A stretch of DNA of 43,840 bases from Promethearchaeota archaeon (lineage in GTDB: Archaea > Asgardarchaeota > Lokiarchaeia > Sigyniarchaeales > SOKP01): assembly GCA_008080735.1 (NCBI GenBank), contig SHMW01000028.1, positions 1-43,840 of the forward strand, in the 5' to 3' direction. The stretch's first letter is position 1. Each line of letters starts with the position of its first letter. Of this stretch, positions 18,189-25,979 are shown in pieces. Position numbers and translations under genes: made by a program. Below the pieces are notes generated by a model that did no database searches, had not been told where the DNA came from, and saw nothing but the letters and a program-made list of their open reading frames with translations.

Positions 18189-18337
18189 TTCTTAAATTCT
18201 CTCAAATAGTTATCCGATAATTATGATATAGAATTTGAGCTTATATTATTTTAAGTTTGTCTAATTTCATAACAATTAAGTCAAATCATTAAAGAAAAAG
18301 ATTAAAAATGTTTGGAATGATCAAATCAATTATGTTC

Positions 18338-19849
18338 TCAACTACCCGCTATACGTTTTGGATATTTTGTCTGTGCTTTCAAATTTTCCCTTAGACATTG
18401 GTTAAGCAACTTACAACGTATATCTCTATAGGATAGATCATCCCATAGATTATTCAACTCATTGGGATCATTATTTCGATCATATAAATCTCCGAATTCT
18501 GGCGCAGTTTCATATACAGTTAATTTGTAATCCTGGGTAATTAAATGTCTTAACCTTGACTCGAGCGGTCCAATCTCCTCATCATTTTCAATAAAAACAG
18601 AGCTCCGAATGCTAAGATCATTATCTGTTAGAATACTAGTGATATCAAACCCTTGCATATCTGGAGGATGATAACGTTCTCGAATATCTAACGTACTCAA
18701 AATAGTTTTTGGTAGGTCTATAGTACTTACCAAGGAATCACACGTCGATCCTTCAGAGACTCCGGGAACTTTCCATATAAGGGGAATCTGTAGAACGCCG
18801 TTAAATGGGCATGGACCCTTGAACAATAATCCATGATCTCCCATAAGATCTCCATGATCACTGGAAAATAGGACCATAGTATTGTCAGAATATCCTAATT
18901 TTTCTAATGCCGCGAGAATTTGACCGATGCAGAAATCTACATAGGAGATTGACGCATATGTTAAAGCAGTAATATTTTTAACTTCTTCCTCAGAAGATTC
19001 TCTTAGAAAGGCTTTTTTGAAAGGAGGATTTTCAAGTAATGGCCCCAAATACTCATGATTATAGAGTCTTTCGATATCATTAAAACTTGGAGGAAGTTCA
19101 ATTTCCTCAGGGTTATACATTTCTTGATATTCTTCGGGAGGATATAATGGATAATGGGGGTCTGGGAAGGAACAATGTAAATAGAACGGCTTATCCCCAT
19201 AAATTCCGTTGGCATATCTTTCCAGAAAGGCGATAGTTCTCTCTTTCACATAGGTCGTGTTATAAAGGTCCGCTGGGATTGGGTCGCAATAGAGGCTAAA
19301 TAAATTATCATAATTTACCACTTTCTTTTTCATTTTTTCCGCTTCATTTGGTGATTTTTCTTCTAACCATTCAAGATAATGTCCCGCGCAAATAGATCCA
19401 TTGCCAGATACCACCTCGACTTCTTCATAACCATAATAGGGACTTGGAAAATTCTCTGAGGTGACTTCTTCCTTGGCCCACTCCACTAAGCCTTCATAAG
19501 ACTTATAGCGATGTTTAAATGGTGCCATCCAATATTGATGATGTATCTTACCGATAGCTGCGGTATGCCACCCTCGTCTTCGCAAGGATTTTATCATCGT
19601 CGGGATGTGTTCGTCCATATTAATTCCATTACTCCTCACACCGTGTACATTAGGATATACACCCGTTTCTAATGTAGCGCGATTTGGCATACAGATAGGG
19701 TTTGTACAGAAGTAATTGGTGAATTTGACTCCTTGATCCGCTAACCTGTCAATATTTGGTGTTTTTACTGTCTTATTTCCCATACAACCAAGGTGATCCC
19801 ATCGAAGAGCGTCACACATTATAAATAAAACATTCCTTTTTTTGCTCAT
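18338..19849 (-). CDS. Sulfatase, formylglycine type (copy 2)
   Basis: A sulfatase of 503 residues if started at ATG 19849. A GTG nine bases earlier (19858) is in frame, but it lies inside AAGTGA, which looks like the ribosome binding site. The ATG start also aligns this protein with copy 1 from residue 1 and puts the formylglycine cysteine at C53 in both. Motifs are NVLFIMCDALRWDHL (D13), CMPNRATLETG and FSSDHGDLMGDHG. No signal peptide is present. The two copies differ along most of their length but share a 55-bp nearly identical tract. The presence of two copies suggests either different substrates or dosage. Neighbours give no transporter or polysaccharide clue. Confidence 0.9.
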   Translation of the reverse strand: MSKKRNVLFIMCDALRWDHLGCMGNKTVKTPNIDRLADQGVKFTNYFCTNPICMPNRATLETGVYPNVHGVRSNGINMDEHIPTMIKSLRRRGWHTAAIGKIHHQYWMAPFKHRYKSYEGLVEWAKEEVTSENFPSPYYGYEEVEVVSGNGSICAGHYLEWLEEKSPNEAEKMKKKVVNYDNLFSLYCDPIPADLYNTTYVKERTIAFLERYANGIYGDKPFYLHCSFPDPHYPLYPPEEYQEMYNPEEIELPPSFNDIERLYNHEYLGPLLENPPFKKAFLRESSEEEVKNITALTYASISYVDFCIGQILAALEKLGYSDNTMVLFSSDHGDLMGDHGLLFKGPCPFNGVLQIPLIWKVPGVSEGSTCDSLVSTIDLPKTILSTLDIRERYHPPDMQGFDITSILTDNDLSIRSSVFIENDEEIGPLESRLRHLITQDYKLTVYETAPEFGDLYDRNNDPNELNNLWDDLSYRDIRCKLLNQCLRENLKAQTKYPKRIAGS

Positions 19850-19960
19850 TATTTTCACTTATTAAGTTCAGATGGTCCTTTTCCTAATGATTCTTTTTCT
19901 ATTTAAAATCAGATCTAAAAGTTATAAATCTTATCAGAATAAAAAAAGCTTATGATTTGT

Positions 19961-20141
19961 TTATTCGTTTTTAACCTTTGAGAAAAGTAGATTTTCCTTG
20001 TCTAATAGGTATAAAAAGAGTAGAGACCATGCGAGATCATATAATATCGCGGGAATGAGAACCACAACTACTCCCCCTACAATAAGCAGCCACTACTCCC
20101 CCTACAATAAGCAGCCATTTTAAGATAAGGTTGTTATTCAT
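19961..20141 (-). pseudogene. Small membrane-protein gene disrupted by a 25-bp tandem duplication
   Basis: From ATG at 20141 on the minus strand the frame reads MNNNLILKWLLIVGGVV, then shifts and stops at a TGA. A perfect 25-bp direct repeat (about 20065-20089 and 20090-20114) causes the shift, because 25 is not a multiple of three. Removing one copy restores a single 51-residue frame ending at TAA 19961. The restored protein continues VVVVLIPAILYDLAWSLLFL and ends with a charged tail, so it has one or two membrane helices. The restored frame is smooth and ends cleanly, which argues that this was a real small membrane protein. It may be a pseudogene, a phase-variable gene or an assembly error. 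Confidence 0.6.
20065..20114. repeat. Perfect 25-bp tandem duplication
   Basis: Two adjacent identical 25-bp units containing ACTCCCCCTACAATAAGC. They are GC-richer than the surroundings. Such short perfect repeats arise and revert by replication slippage. Confidence 0.9.
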
Positions 20142-20251
20142 TTTTCAATATGAGTCCATTTTAATATTTTCTATTAAAATAAAGAAAGTTGAAATATTTG
20201 TAAAACTTTTTAAAATGATTTTTAAGAAAAAATTAAGAGAGAGATAATTAA

Positions 20252-20827
20252 TTATGCTTTAAGCTTTTTCAAGACATATGCGACATTTTCACCGAGAGTC
20301 TTAAAAGTTTGAATGCCCTCTTCATCCTCTTTCACATCACCGGGCGCTTGTCCATACCCAAGATTCCAATAACTCGAACCCACCACTATCATCTGCGCAA
20401 TCAAGAAGAAATAATTCATACTTTCAAAGACATGGGTGCCTCCTCCTCGCCGGACCGCGACCACTGCGGCGCCCACTTTCCTTTTTAACAGATCTCCGCT
20501 TACTCTGCATACATATCCCGCTCGTTCTATTAGTGCTTTCATATTCGCTGAAACGTCAGCAAAATATGTAGGACTTCCTAAAATGATGCCATCTGCATCA
20601 ATCATTTTTTCGATATATTCGTTCATCCCATCATCGGGAAGGACGCATTTTCCATCTTTCTTTTCTATGCAAACTCCACACGCAGTACATCCTTGTAAGT
20701 TTGTCCCACCTAACCAGATATATTCACATTGGATATCTTGCTTTTCTAACTCTTCTTGTACCACTTGGAGAGCATGATATGTATTTCCATTTTTTCTAGA
20801 GCTGCCGTTGAATAATACAACTTTCAA
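20252..20827 (-). CDS. Iron-sulfur flavoprotein (Isf/NADPH-dependent FMN reductase family)
   Basis: A 191-residue flavodoxin-fold redox protein. The FMN phosphate loop is NGSSRKNGNT (8-17), the second flavin loop is GSPTYFADVSANMK, and a compact cysteine motif C47-x2-C50-x2-C53-x7-C61 should bind a [4Fe-4S] cluster. This matches the archaeal Isf family, which carries electrons between ferredoxin and acceptors such as O2 or H2O2. The start is TTG at 20827, supported by a perfect AGGTGA at 20835-20840 with 7-nt spacing. The gene is divergent from the U32 gene with a 99-bp shared promoter region. Confidence 0.9.
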   Translation of the reverse strand: MKVVLFNGSSRKNGNTYHALQVVQEELEKQDIQCEYIWLGGTNLQGCTACGVCIEKKDGKCVLPDDGMNEYIEKMIDADGIILGSPTYFADVSANMKALIERAGYVCRVSGDLLKRKVGAAVVAVRRGGGTHVFESMNYFFLIAQMIVVGSSYWNLGYGQAPGDVKEDEEGIQTFKTLGENVAYVLKKLKA

Positions 20828-20834
20828 TTCTTAT

Positions 20835-20840
20835 TCACCT
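20835..20840 (-). promoter_or_regulatory. Shine-Dalgarno site deciding a TTG start
   Basis: AGGTGA on the minus strand, seven bases before TTG at 20827. There is no nearby ATG in frame, so this site decides the start of the iron-sulfur flavoprotein. Confidence 0.7.
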
Positions 20841-20926
20841 TATTTTGTAAATTATTACTTATTAGAGAAAAAAATTTATCGTTCATAATTTTACTTATAC
20901 TAAGGTACAGACAGAAACTAAAATTT

Positions 20927-22189
20927 ATGAAATCAAATTCAATAGATACCCCCGAGCTATTAGCCCCGGTTCAAGATTGGAAGACATTAAAGTTCATCGA
21001 AACTATTCCCGATTCAATATATTTTGGTCTCGAAAACTTTAATATGAGAAGGAATGCGCAGAATTTTAAAGAGAACGATTTGGGCAAAATTGTTGAATAT
21101 TGTCACTCACAGGAACCCCCCTCGAAAGCCTATTTATGTACAAATATCCTTATATATAATTCTGAGTTAGAAGAATTGAAGCGCGTAATTAGAAAGGCGA
21201 AAGAAGCAGAGATTGATGCGATTATAGCTCATGATATAGCTGCTATTGAATATGCGAGGGAATTTGATATCAATTTTCATATATCTACTCAAGCTAATAT
21301 CTCTAATATCATGTCAGCCCAATATTATGAAAATTTGGGAGCGGAACGATTAATTTTAGCTAGAGAACTTTCCCTTGACCAAATAAAAGAAATAAAGCAA
21401 AGTCTTAAAACTTGCCAAATAGAATGTTTTGTTCATGGATCAATGTGTACCTCAATTAGCGGGAGGTGTTATTTTTCAGCCATAGTGGAGGATTCCTCAG
21501 AATATTCTGCGAATAGAGGAAAATGTATGCAACCGTGTCGACGAGAATGGACGGTTAAAGATGATCAAAATAATGAGTTCATTTATAATGGAGAAATGTT
21601 TTTGAATGCGAAAGATTTGTGCATGATCGAACATATTCCCGAATTAATTGAAGCCAATATTGATGCCTTCAAGATAGAAGGAAGGATGAAAGATCCATTG
21701 TATGTAAAAACCGTATGCCAATGTTATAGAGAGGCCATAGATAGCTATTATACCAATACGTTTACCCAGAACAAGATAGATGGGTGGCTAAAGAGGCTCT
21801 CTAAAGTATACAACCGAAGCTTTCATACGGGATTTTATTTTCAGACTCCCACTCCAGAAGAAATCCAATTAGAAACAAGAGGCAATACTTCAAAATGGAA
21901 AAGGGCATATATTGGAAAAATTCTCTCCTATAATTCTAACACAAAAACCGCAAATATACTTATTGAAAATCAAAACCTCTCTATAGAAGAGGGAGAGAGA
22001 ATTTTCATTGAAAATGAACAAATATTACTCGAGGATGTCTTAAAAAAAATATTCATCAGCGGCGAGAAAGTTAAGTCAATACAATTAGGAAAAAGCTCAT
22101 CATCAATCCAAATTAATGCATCTCTCCAATCCAAACCACAATCTGGAGATAGAATCTTTAAAATCACCAGAACACCAAAGATCTTATAA
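20927..22189 (+). CDS. U32 family protein (TrhP/RlhA/UbiU-like iron-sulfur hydroxylase)
   Basis: A 420-residue protein with the U32 signature ECFVHGSMCTSISGRCYFS around C174 and C181. Further cysteines follow in KCMQPCRREW (C200, C204) and at C232. U32 members such as TrhP, RlhA and UbiU bind a [4Fe-4S] cluster through four cysteines in this region and act in oxygen-independent hydroxylation of tRNA, rRNA or quinone precursors. The N-terminus (PELLAPVQDWKTLKF) and FKIEGRMKDPLYVKTV fit the family. The last 100 residues are a beta-barrel-like RNA-binding-type domain, which favours an RNA substrate. Earlier annotations as peptidase are unlikely to be right. It precedes pcm by 149 bp. Confidence 0.88.
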   Translation: MKSNSIDTPELLAPVQDWKTLKFIETIPDSIYFGLENFNMRRNAQNFKENDLGKIVEYCHSQEPPSKAYLCTNILIYNSELEELKRVIRKAKEAEIDAIIAHDIAAIEYAREFDINFHISTQANISNIMSAQYYENLGAERLILARELSLDQIKEIKQSLKTCQIECFVHGSMCTSISGRCYFSAIVEDSSEYSANRGKCMQPCRREWTVKDDQNNEFIYNGEMFLNAKDLCMIEHIPELIEANIDAFKIEGRMKDPLYVKTVCQCYREAIDSYYTNTFTQNKIDGWLKRLSKVYNRSFHTGFYFQTPTPEEIQLETRGNTSKWKRAYIGKILSYNSNTKTANILIENQNLSIEEGERIFIENEQILLEDVLKKIFISGEKVKSIQLGKSSSSIQINASLQSKPQSGDRIFKITRTPKIL

Positions 22190-22258
22190 TCAAAAACACA
22201 ACCACTTCTTCTAAAAATCTTTTCTGCTCGGGTAAAGTTCGCTTTTCTTTTAACCGTG

Positions 22259-22268
22259 TATATATTTT
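22259..22268 (+). promoter_or_regulatory. TATA-like element upstream of pcm
   Basis: TATATATTTT about 70-80 bp before the pcm ATG, in a gap after the U32 gene. It would give a leader of roughly 45 nt containing the GGAGAG ribosome binding site. It closely resembles the element before the TrmB-like gene. Inference from composition only. Confidence 0.35.
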
Positions 22269-22338
22269 ATTAAACCATTTTTGAAAAAAGATTATTTATT
22301 ATCATAAATATCATAAATAAATACAACGGAGAGAAAAA

Positions 22339-23010
22339 ATGAACTTCGAAGAAAAAAGAAAGGAATTAGTTGAGAGTTTGAAGGACCGGGGGATTTTAAC
22401 GCAGCAAAATGTAATTGATGCCATGCTCAAAGTACCGCGAGAATTATTTATCCCTGAGGATGTCAAATCTTCTGCGTATGTGGATTCTCCATTGTCAATA
22501 GGATCGGGTCAAACAATTAGCGCACCCCATATGAATGCGATGATGTGTGAAATTCTCGAGTTGAAAGAGGGAGAAAAGGTTCTTGAAGTGGGAACAGGTT
22601 CGGGATATCATGCTGCGTTATGTGCCGAAATAATCGCTCCTCCAGATTCTAAATCTCCGGGTCATATATATACAATAGAGCGGCATGAGGATCTAGCAGA
22701 AAATGCACGCGAAAATTTTAAGAAAACGGGTTATGATGAGGTTATCACGGTAATTGTAGGAGATGGGACTTTGGGTTATGATAAAGAAGCTCCTTATGAT
22801 AAAATATTAGTCACCGCAGCCTCGCCCAGCGATATACCTTCACCTCTAAAAGATCAGTTGAAAGAGGGGGGTATTATGTGCATACCCGCGGGCTCCAAGC
22901 GATTCACGCAATATTTATATAAAATCCAAAACATTGACGGAGAAACAAAAAAGAAAAAAATCACAGGTGTGAGATTTGTCCCTCTGATGGGAAAACATGG
23001 ATTTGAGTAG
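22339..23010 (+). CDS. pcm: Protein-L-isoaspartate O-methyltransferase
   Basis: A 223-residue cytosolic methyltransferase that uses S-adenosylmethionine to methylate isoaspartyl residues in damaged proteins. Family motifs are present in order: VPRELFIPE, the PIMT loop SIGSGQTISAPHM (53-65), the SAM-binding motif I VLEVGTGSGYHAAL (81-94), YTIERHEDLAENA, and GDGTLGYDKEAPYDKI. The C-terminal YLYKI and VRFVPLMG match archaeal and bacterial PCMT. The length is normal. GGAGAG lies 7 bases before the ATG. The stop codon is one base from the convergent stop of the first four-cysteine mini-gene. Confidence 0.95.
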   Translation: MNFEEKRKELVESLKDRGILTQQNVIDAMLKVPRELFIPEDVKSSAYVDSPLSIGSGQTISAPHMNAMMCEILELKEGEKVLEVGTGSGYHAALCAEIIAPPDSKSPGHIYTIERHEDLAENARENFKKTGYDEVITVIVGDGTLGYDKEAPYDKILVTAASPSDIPSPLKDQLKEGGIMCIPAGSKRFTQYLYKIQNIDGETKKKKITGVRFVPLMGKHGFE

Positions 23011-23011
23011 A

Positions 23012-23179
23012 TTAGCTTATTTTAGAAAACTTGTGTTTTTCGCGTCTCTTTTTCATTAGATGCTCACGAACATCTTTAACATACTTGCTCCTGTTTATCT
23101 TTTCTTTTAAATAATCCTCGCATTCTTTCCAACACCCTTCTGTATTACATCTGATTTTACATTTATCTATTTCAACCAT
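23012..23179 (-). CDS. Four-cysteine mini-protein (copy 1)
   Basis: A 55-residue protein from ATG at 23179, preceded by a full GGAGGAG at 23187-23193 with 7-nt spacing, one of the best ribosome binding sites in the window. Cysteines fall at 7, 11, 16 and 20 (CKIRC, GCWKEC), two CX3C pairs four residues apart. A charged helix follows (EDYLKEKINRSKYVKDVREH) and the end is very basic (KKRREKHK). The second copy 345 bp upstream on the same strand has the same cysteine spacing. The fold is probably a disulfide- or metal-stapled helical hairpin, and the basic tail could bind nucleic acid. I do not recognise the family. Confidence 0.75.
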   Translation of the reverse strand: MVEIDKCKIRCNTEGCWKECEDYLKEKINRSKYVKDVREHLMKKRREKHKFSKIS

Positions 23180-23362
23180 AATTAATCTCCTCCAGATTTA
23201 AATACAACCCTTCTACATAAAATGTATGAAAACTAAGCAATATTAAGGTTTCTCTTATGGTTTAAAATCATTAATTCCATGAGATACATAAATAATAATT
23301 TAATTTATGTTATTTTTTTCATGAGCTAAACCGCTAATATATATTTATAAAATAATCAAATT

Positions 23363-23518
23363 CTAATGATTTAATTTTTCACGCTTTTTTTCCATTAGTT
23401 TGTTTCTTATCTTATTTACAAATTTACTACGATTTATCTTTTCTTTTAGTGAATCTTCACAATCATTCCAACAAGCTTGGATAGAACATACAGTATTACA
23501 TCTAAAGGTCTCAGACAT
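23363..23518 (-). CDS. Four-cysteine mini-protein (copy 2)
   Basis: A 51-residue paralogue of the gene at 23012-23179. GAGGAGGT lies 8 bases before the ATG at 23518. Cysteines are again at 7, 11, 16 and 20 (CNTVC, ACWNDC). The shared core is ED-x-LKEKINRSK and the tail is KLMEKKREKLNH. Conservation is at the protein level with many synonymous differences, which supports real coding and selection. Both copies are too short for ordinary gene finders. Twin CX3C motifs also occur in eukaryotic small Tim chaperones, but there the spacer between pairs is longer, so I do not claim homology. Confidence 0.75.
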   Translation of the reverse strand: MSETFRCNTVCSIQACWNDCEDSLKEKINRSKFVNKIRNKLMEKKREKLNH

Positions 23519-23662
23519 TTCTGTAGACCTCCTCAAAAATGATTAATTACCTTTCTTATTCATAACACAAAATAAAGATATTATTAGTGTTTTTATTATA
23601 GCCTAAAAACCAATCTAAGTTATTCCAATAAAAATTAAGTTTGTATTCATTTTACTTTTAGA

Positions 23663-23750
23663 GATTAATCATAAAAGAAGTGAAATAGATTAGCAAAATC
23701 TTATTTATTGAACTTCTTATTCATCAATTTTTTCCTAATATTTTTGAGAT
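23663..23750 (-). pseudogene. Remnant of a mini-protein 3' end, part of an 88-bp dispersed repeat
   Basis: Positions 23692-23750 are identical over 59 bases to 32247-32305, and the preceding 29 bases align with mismatches and no gaps to 32218-32246. At 32.3 kb the tract is the 3' end of a 45-residue open frame (ending IRKKLMNKKFNK). Here the same frame meets a TGA just upstream of the shared tract, so no protein of that frame can be made. The encoded tail resembles the tails of the two four-cysteine mini-proteins nearby, so this may be a decayed third family member. Confidence 0.5.
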
Positions 23751-23854
23751 TTCAGTCTTTTTCTAAAATTCTTACCTATCCATATCATTAACACTCGAAG
23801 ATTATATCGATATGGGAAATTATTTCTAATAAGATTAAATTGAAATTATGAATA

Positions 23855-23866
23855 TAAAAAAAAAAA
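23855..23866 (-). terminator. Poly-T terminator of the sugar operon
   Basis: An unbroken run of 11 T on the minus strand directly after the TAA of the Gfo/Idh/MocA gene, the last gene of its operon. Confidence 0.5.
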
Positions 23867-24841
23867 TTAAAAATCTTCCAAAAAAATTACTTTTCCCTCA
23901 TTCTCAGCAGATTTAATTGAAGCCAAACATACTTTAACAGCCTCTTTGGCCTCACGTGGAGAAAGCAAAAACTTTTTTTCTCTATTTACTATCACATCAA
24001 AAAAGTGTTCTAATTGATTATAATAGGCATTAGCTGATTTATACACATCTTCCATCTGGAGATCTTCCTTATTATATATTGTTTCTTCGTCAAATTCAAT
24101 ATACCCATCAGATCCAATTATTTTTGTCTTCATTAATAATTCGTAATCTTCTGGTTGCGCCCAACTTGCCTCGCATTCTGCATTAGCATTTTGATAATTT
24201 AAATTTGTTATAGATTCACCAAATAAATCCATACCGTATTTATTAATTTTACTCGCTTTACAAGAAACAGATATGGGAGTTCCTAAAATCCATAAAATAT
24301 AGTCAATATCGTGTATTGATAGGTCTAATATAACTCCTCCAGATTTTTTTTGATCTGCGAACCATTTACTCCAGGGAAATGTGCTAAGTCTCTTTGAAGA
24401 AATTGACTGAATTGTACCAATTTCAGAATTATTATTCTCCAAATAATATTTAACATTTGCATATGTCGACCAGAACCTCAAACTGTGTCCAACAAAAAGT
24501 TTAATATTATTTTCCTTCATTGAATCGATGATTTTATCACATTCAATCACATTACGAGCCATTGGTTTTTCTAAAAAAATGTCTATTCCTTTTTCAGCGC
24601 AAGCACAAGATATTTCTTGGTGAGTATGCGTAGGTGTAGTTATCATTGCAATATCCAATTTTTCTTTTTCGAGCATCTTATCATAATCCTTGTAAAAAGA
24701 AATGTTTCTATGACCTCGAACCTTTTTTTCAGTTCGAGAGAACACTGAGGTTACTTTGACATTGGGAAAAATCTTCAAAATTGCCATATGAATTTTAGCA
24801 ATATATCCATATCCAATAACTCCAACTTTTAATTCTTCCAT
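23867..24841 (-). CDS. Gfo/Idh/MocA family NAD(P)-dependent oxidoreductase
   Basis: A 324-residue sugar or inositol-type dehydrogenase. The Rossmann motif is VGVIGYGYIAKIH (6-18). The family catalytic lysine is K92 in EKPMA, and the substrate-side motif is GGVILDLSIHDIDYI with D173 and H177. Members oxidise or reduce hydroxyl groups on sugars, inositols or related compounds. It is the last gene of a three-gene operon, 34 bp after the MDR dehydrogenase and downstream of a GPH-type sugar symporter. The context supports uptake and oxidation of a carbohydrate, but the exact sugar cannot be told. Confidence 0.92.
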   Translation of the reverse strand: MEELKVGVIGYGYIAKIHMAILKIFPNVKVTSVFSRTEKKVRGHRNISFYKDYDKMLEKEKLDIAMITTPTHTHQEISCACAEKGIDIFLEKPMARNVIECDKIIDSMKENNIKLFVGHSLRFWSTYANVKYYLENNNSEIGTIQSISSKRLSTFPWSKWFADQKKSGGVILDLSIHDIDYILWILGTPISVSCKASKINKYGMDLFGESITNLNYQNANAECEASWAQPEDYELLMKTKIIGSDGYIEFDEETIYNKEDLQMEDVYKSANAYYNQLEHFFDVIVNREKKFLLSPREAKEAVKVCLASIKSAENEGKVIFLEDF

Positions 24842-24875
24842 TTTTTGAATATCCCTCTTTTCTAAAATTTATTAA

Positions 24876-25937
24876 TTAAGCTTTATCGTAAGTCAAAATT
24901 ACTTTTATAACTTCTTCAGGATTATTATCAATTAATTCGTACGCTTCTTGTGCTTTTTGAAACGGTATTTTATGTGTTATAAAATTTTCAATACTGAGCT
25001 TATTTTCCTGAAATAGTTTTATAACAACATTGTGAATACGATCCCTGTCCCAATTTGGATATCCTCTATGAGGACAACCCCAAACTCCCATACTCGAATA
25101 TAATGTAATTCTGTTGTGGTGCCATTCTTCTCCTAATCTTAATCCCTCTGCACTACCTTGATAAAAACCAGCCGCTACAACAGTTCCAGCCATTTTGACA
25201 CTTCTTATTGCATCATGAAGAGCTTTATAGTTTCCAGATGCCTCAATAGCGATATCTGCCCCCTCGTGAGAATCATTGGTTTTAAGTTCCATCCCCACAT
25301 CACAGTCAATTGGGTCATAGGTTTTATTAGCACCTAATTTTTCAGCTAGAGCTCTTCTTTTTGGAATAGGATCGACAGCGTCTATCCAAATAGCTCCATT
25401 TAGCTTGGCAAGTTGTAATATTATTAATCCTAAAGTTCCCAAACCAAAAATAATAATTCGATCTCCCAATTTTATGTGAGCGTCATGAACCGCTTGTAAT
25501 GCTACACCCGCTAATGCTAAAAATATTGCTTGATCGGTATCAAAATTTTCGGGTAAAGGTTCAATTTTTCCGTACATCGTCTCCATATCTTCAAAAAAAG
25601 TATGACTTGTTCGATGTCCTAAAGGTAAATGAACTATGTCGTCTCTTTTAAATTTTTTCACATTTTCTCCTATCTCTACAACTCTACCTACCCATTCATA
25701 GCCTAAGTTCATGGGATATGAGCTAAAGTTCTCACCCTTTAGAAATAATCTATTTTTCAGGTCAAAAATCTTATCATAAAAAGGAGCAGTCCCTTTAAAT
25801 AGATTTAGCTCGGTTCCATGACTTATCCCACTAGCAAGTGCGTTAGCTCTAACTTGGTTTGGTTTTAATCGTCGCTCTCTGCAAGATTTATATTCAATTC
25901 TATTTGGTTCTTTTATTATTATTTCGATCGGTTTCAT
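24876..25937 (-). CDS. Medium-chain dehydrogenase/reductase (MDR) lacking the usual zinc ligands
   Basis: A 353-residue MDR protein. The GroES-like half has ASGISHGTELNLFKG, where the catalytic zinc Cys is replaced by Ser (near residue 39), and GYEWVG (79-84), where the usual His of GHE is Tyr. The four-cysteine structural zinc lobe is absent. The nucleotide-binding motif is IIFGLGTLGLIILQLAK. This pattern resembles the BchC/sugar-dehydrogenase-like branch of MDR proteins. It lies between a GPH symporter (42 bp gap) and a Gfo/Idh/MocA enzyme (34 bp), so it likely acts on the same imported polyol or sugar derivative. Cofactor NAD(P) is inferred from the Rossmann motif. Confidence 0.88.
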   Translation of the reverse strand: MKPIEIIIKEPNRIEYKSCRERRLKPNQVRANALASGISHGTELNLFKGTAPFYDKIFDLKNRLFLKGENFSSYPMNLGYEWVGRVVEIGENVKKFKRDDIVHLPLGHRTSHTFFEDMETMYGKIEPLPENFDTDQAIFLALAGVALQAVHDAHIKLGDRIIIFGLGTLGLIILQLAKLNGAIWIDAVDPIPKRRALAEKLGANKTYDPIDCDVGMELKTNDSHEGADIAIEASGNYKALHDAIRSVKMAGTVVAAGFYQGSAEGLRLGEEWHHNRITLYSSMGVWGCPHRGYPNWDRDRIHNVVIKLFQENKLSIENFITHKIPFQKAQEAYELIDNNPEEVIKVILTYDKA

Positions 25938-25979
25938 TTTTAATCAATCAAATTTGTTAAATTTTCAATATTCTAACCA

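Larger units (their letters stand above)
23519..23866. other. Intergenic region with the dispersed repeat
   Basis: 348 bp between the second mini-gene and the stop of the oxidoreductase gene. It holds the ribosome binding site of the second mini-gene, the 88-bp dispersed repeat and the T11 terminator. Nothing else is recognised. Confidence 0.4.
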
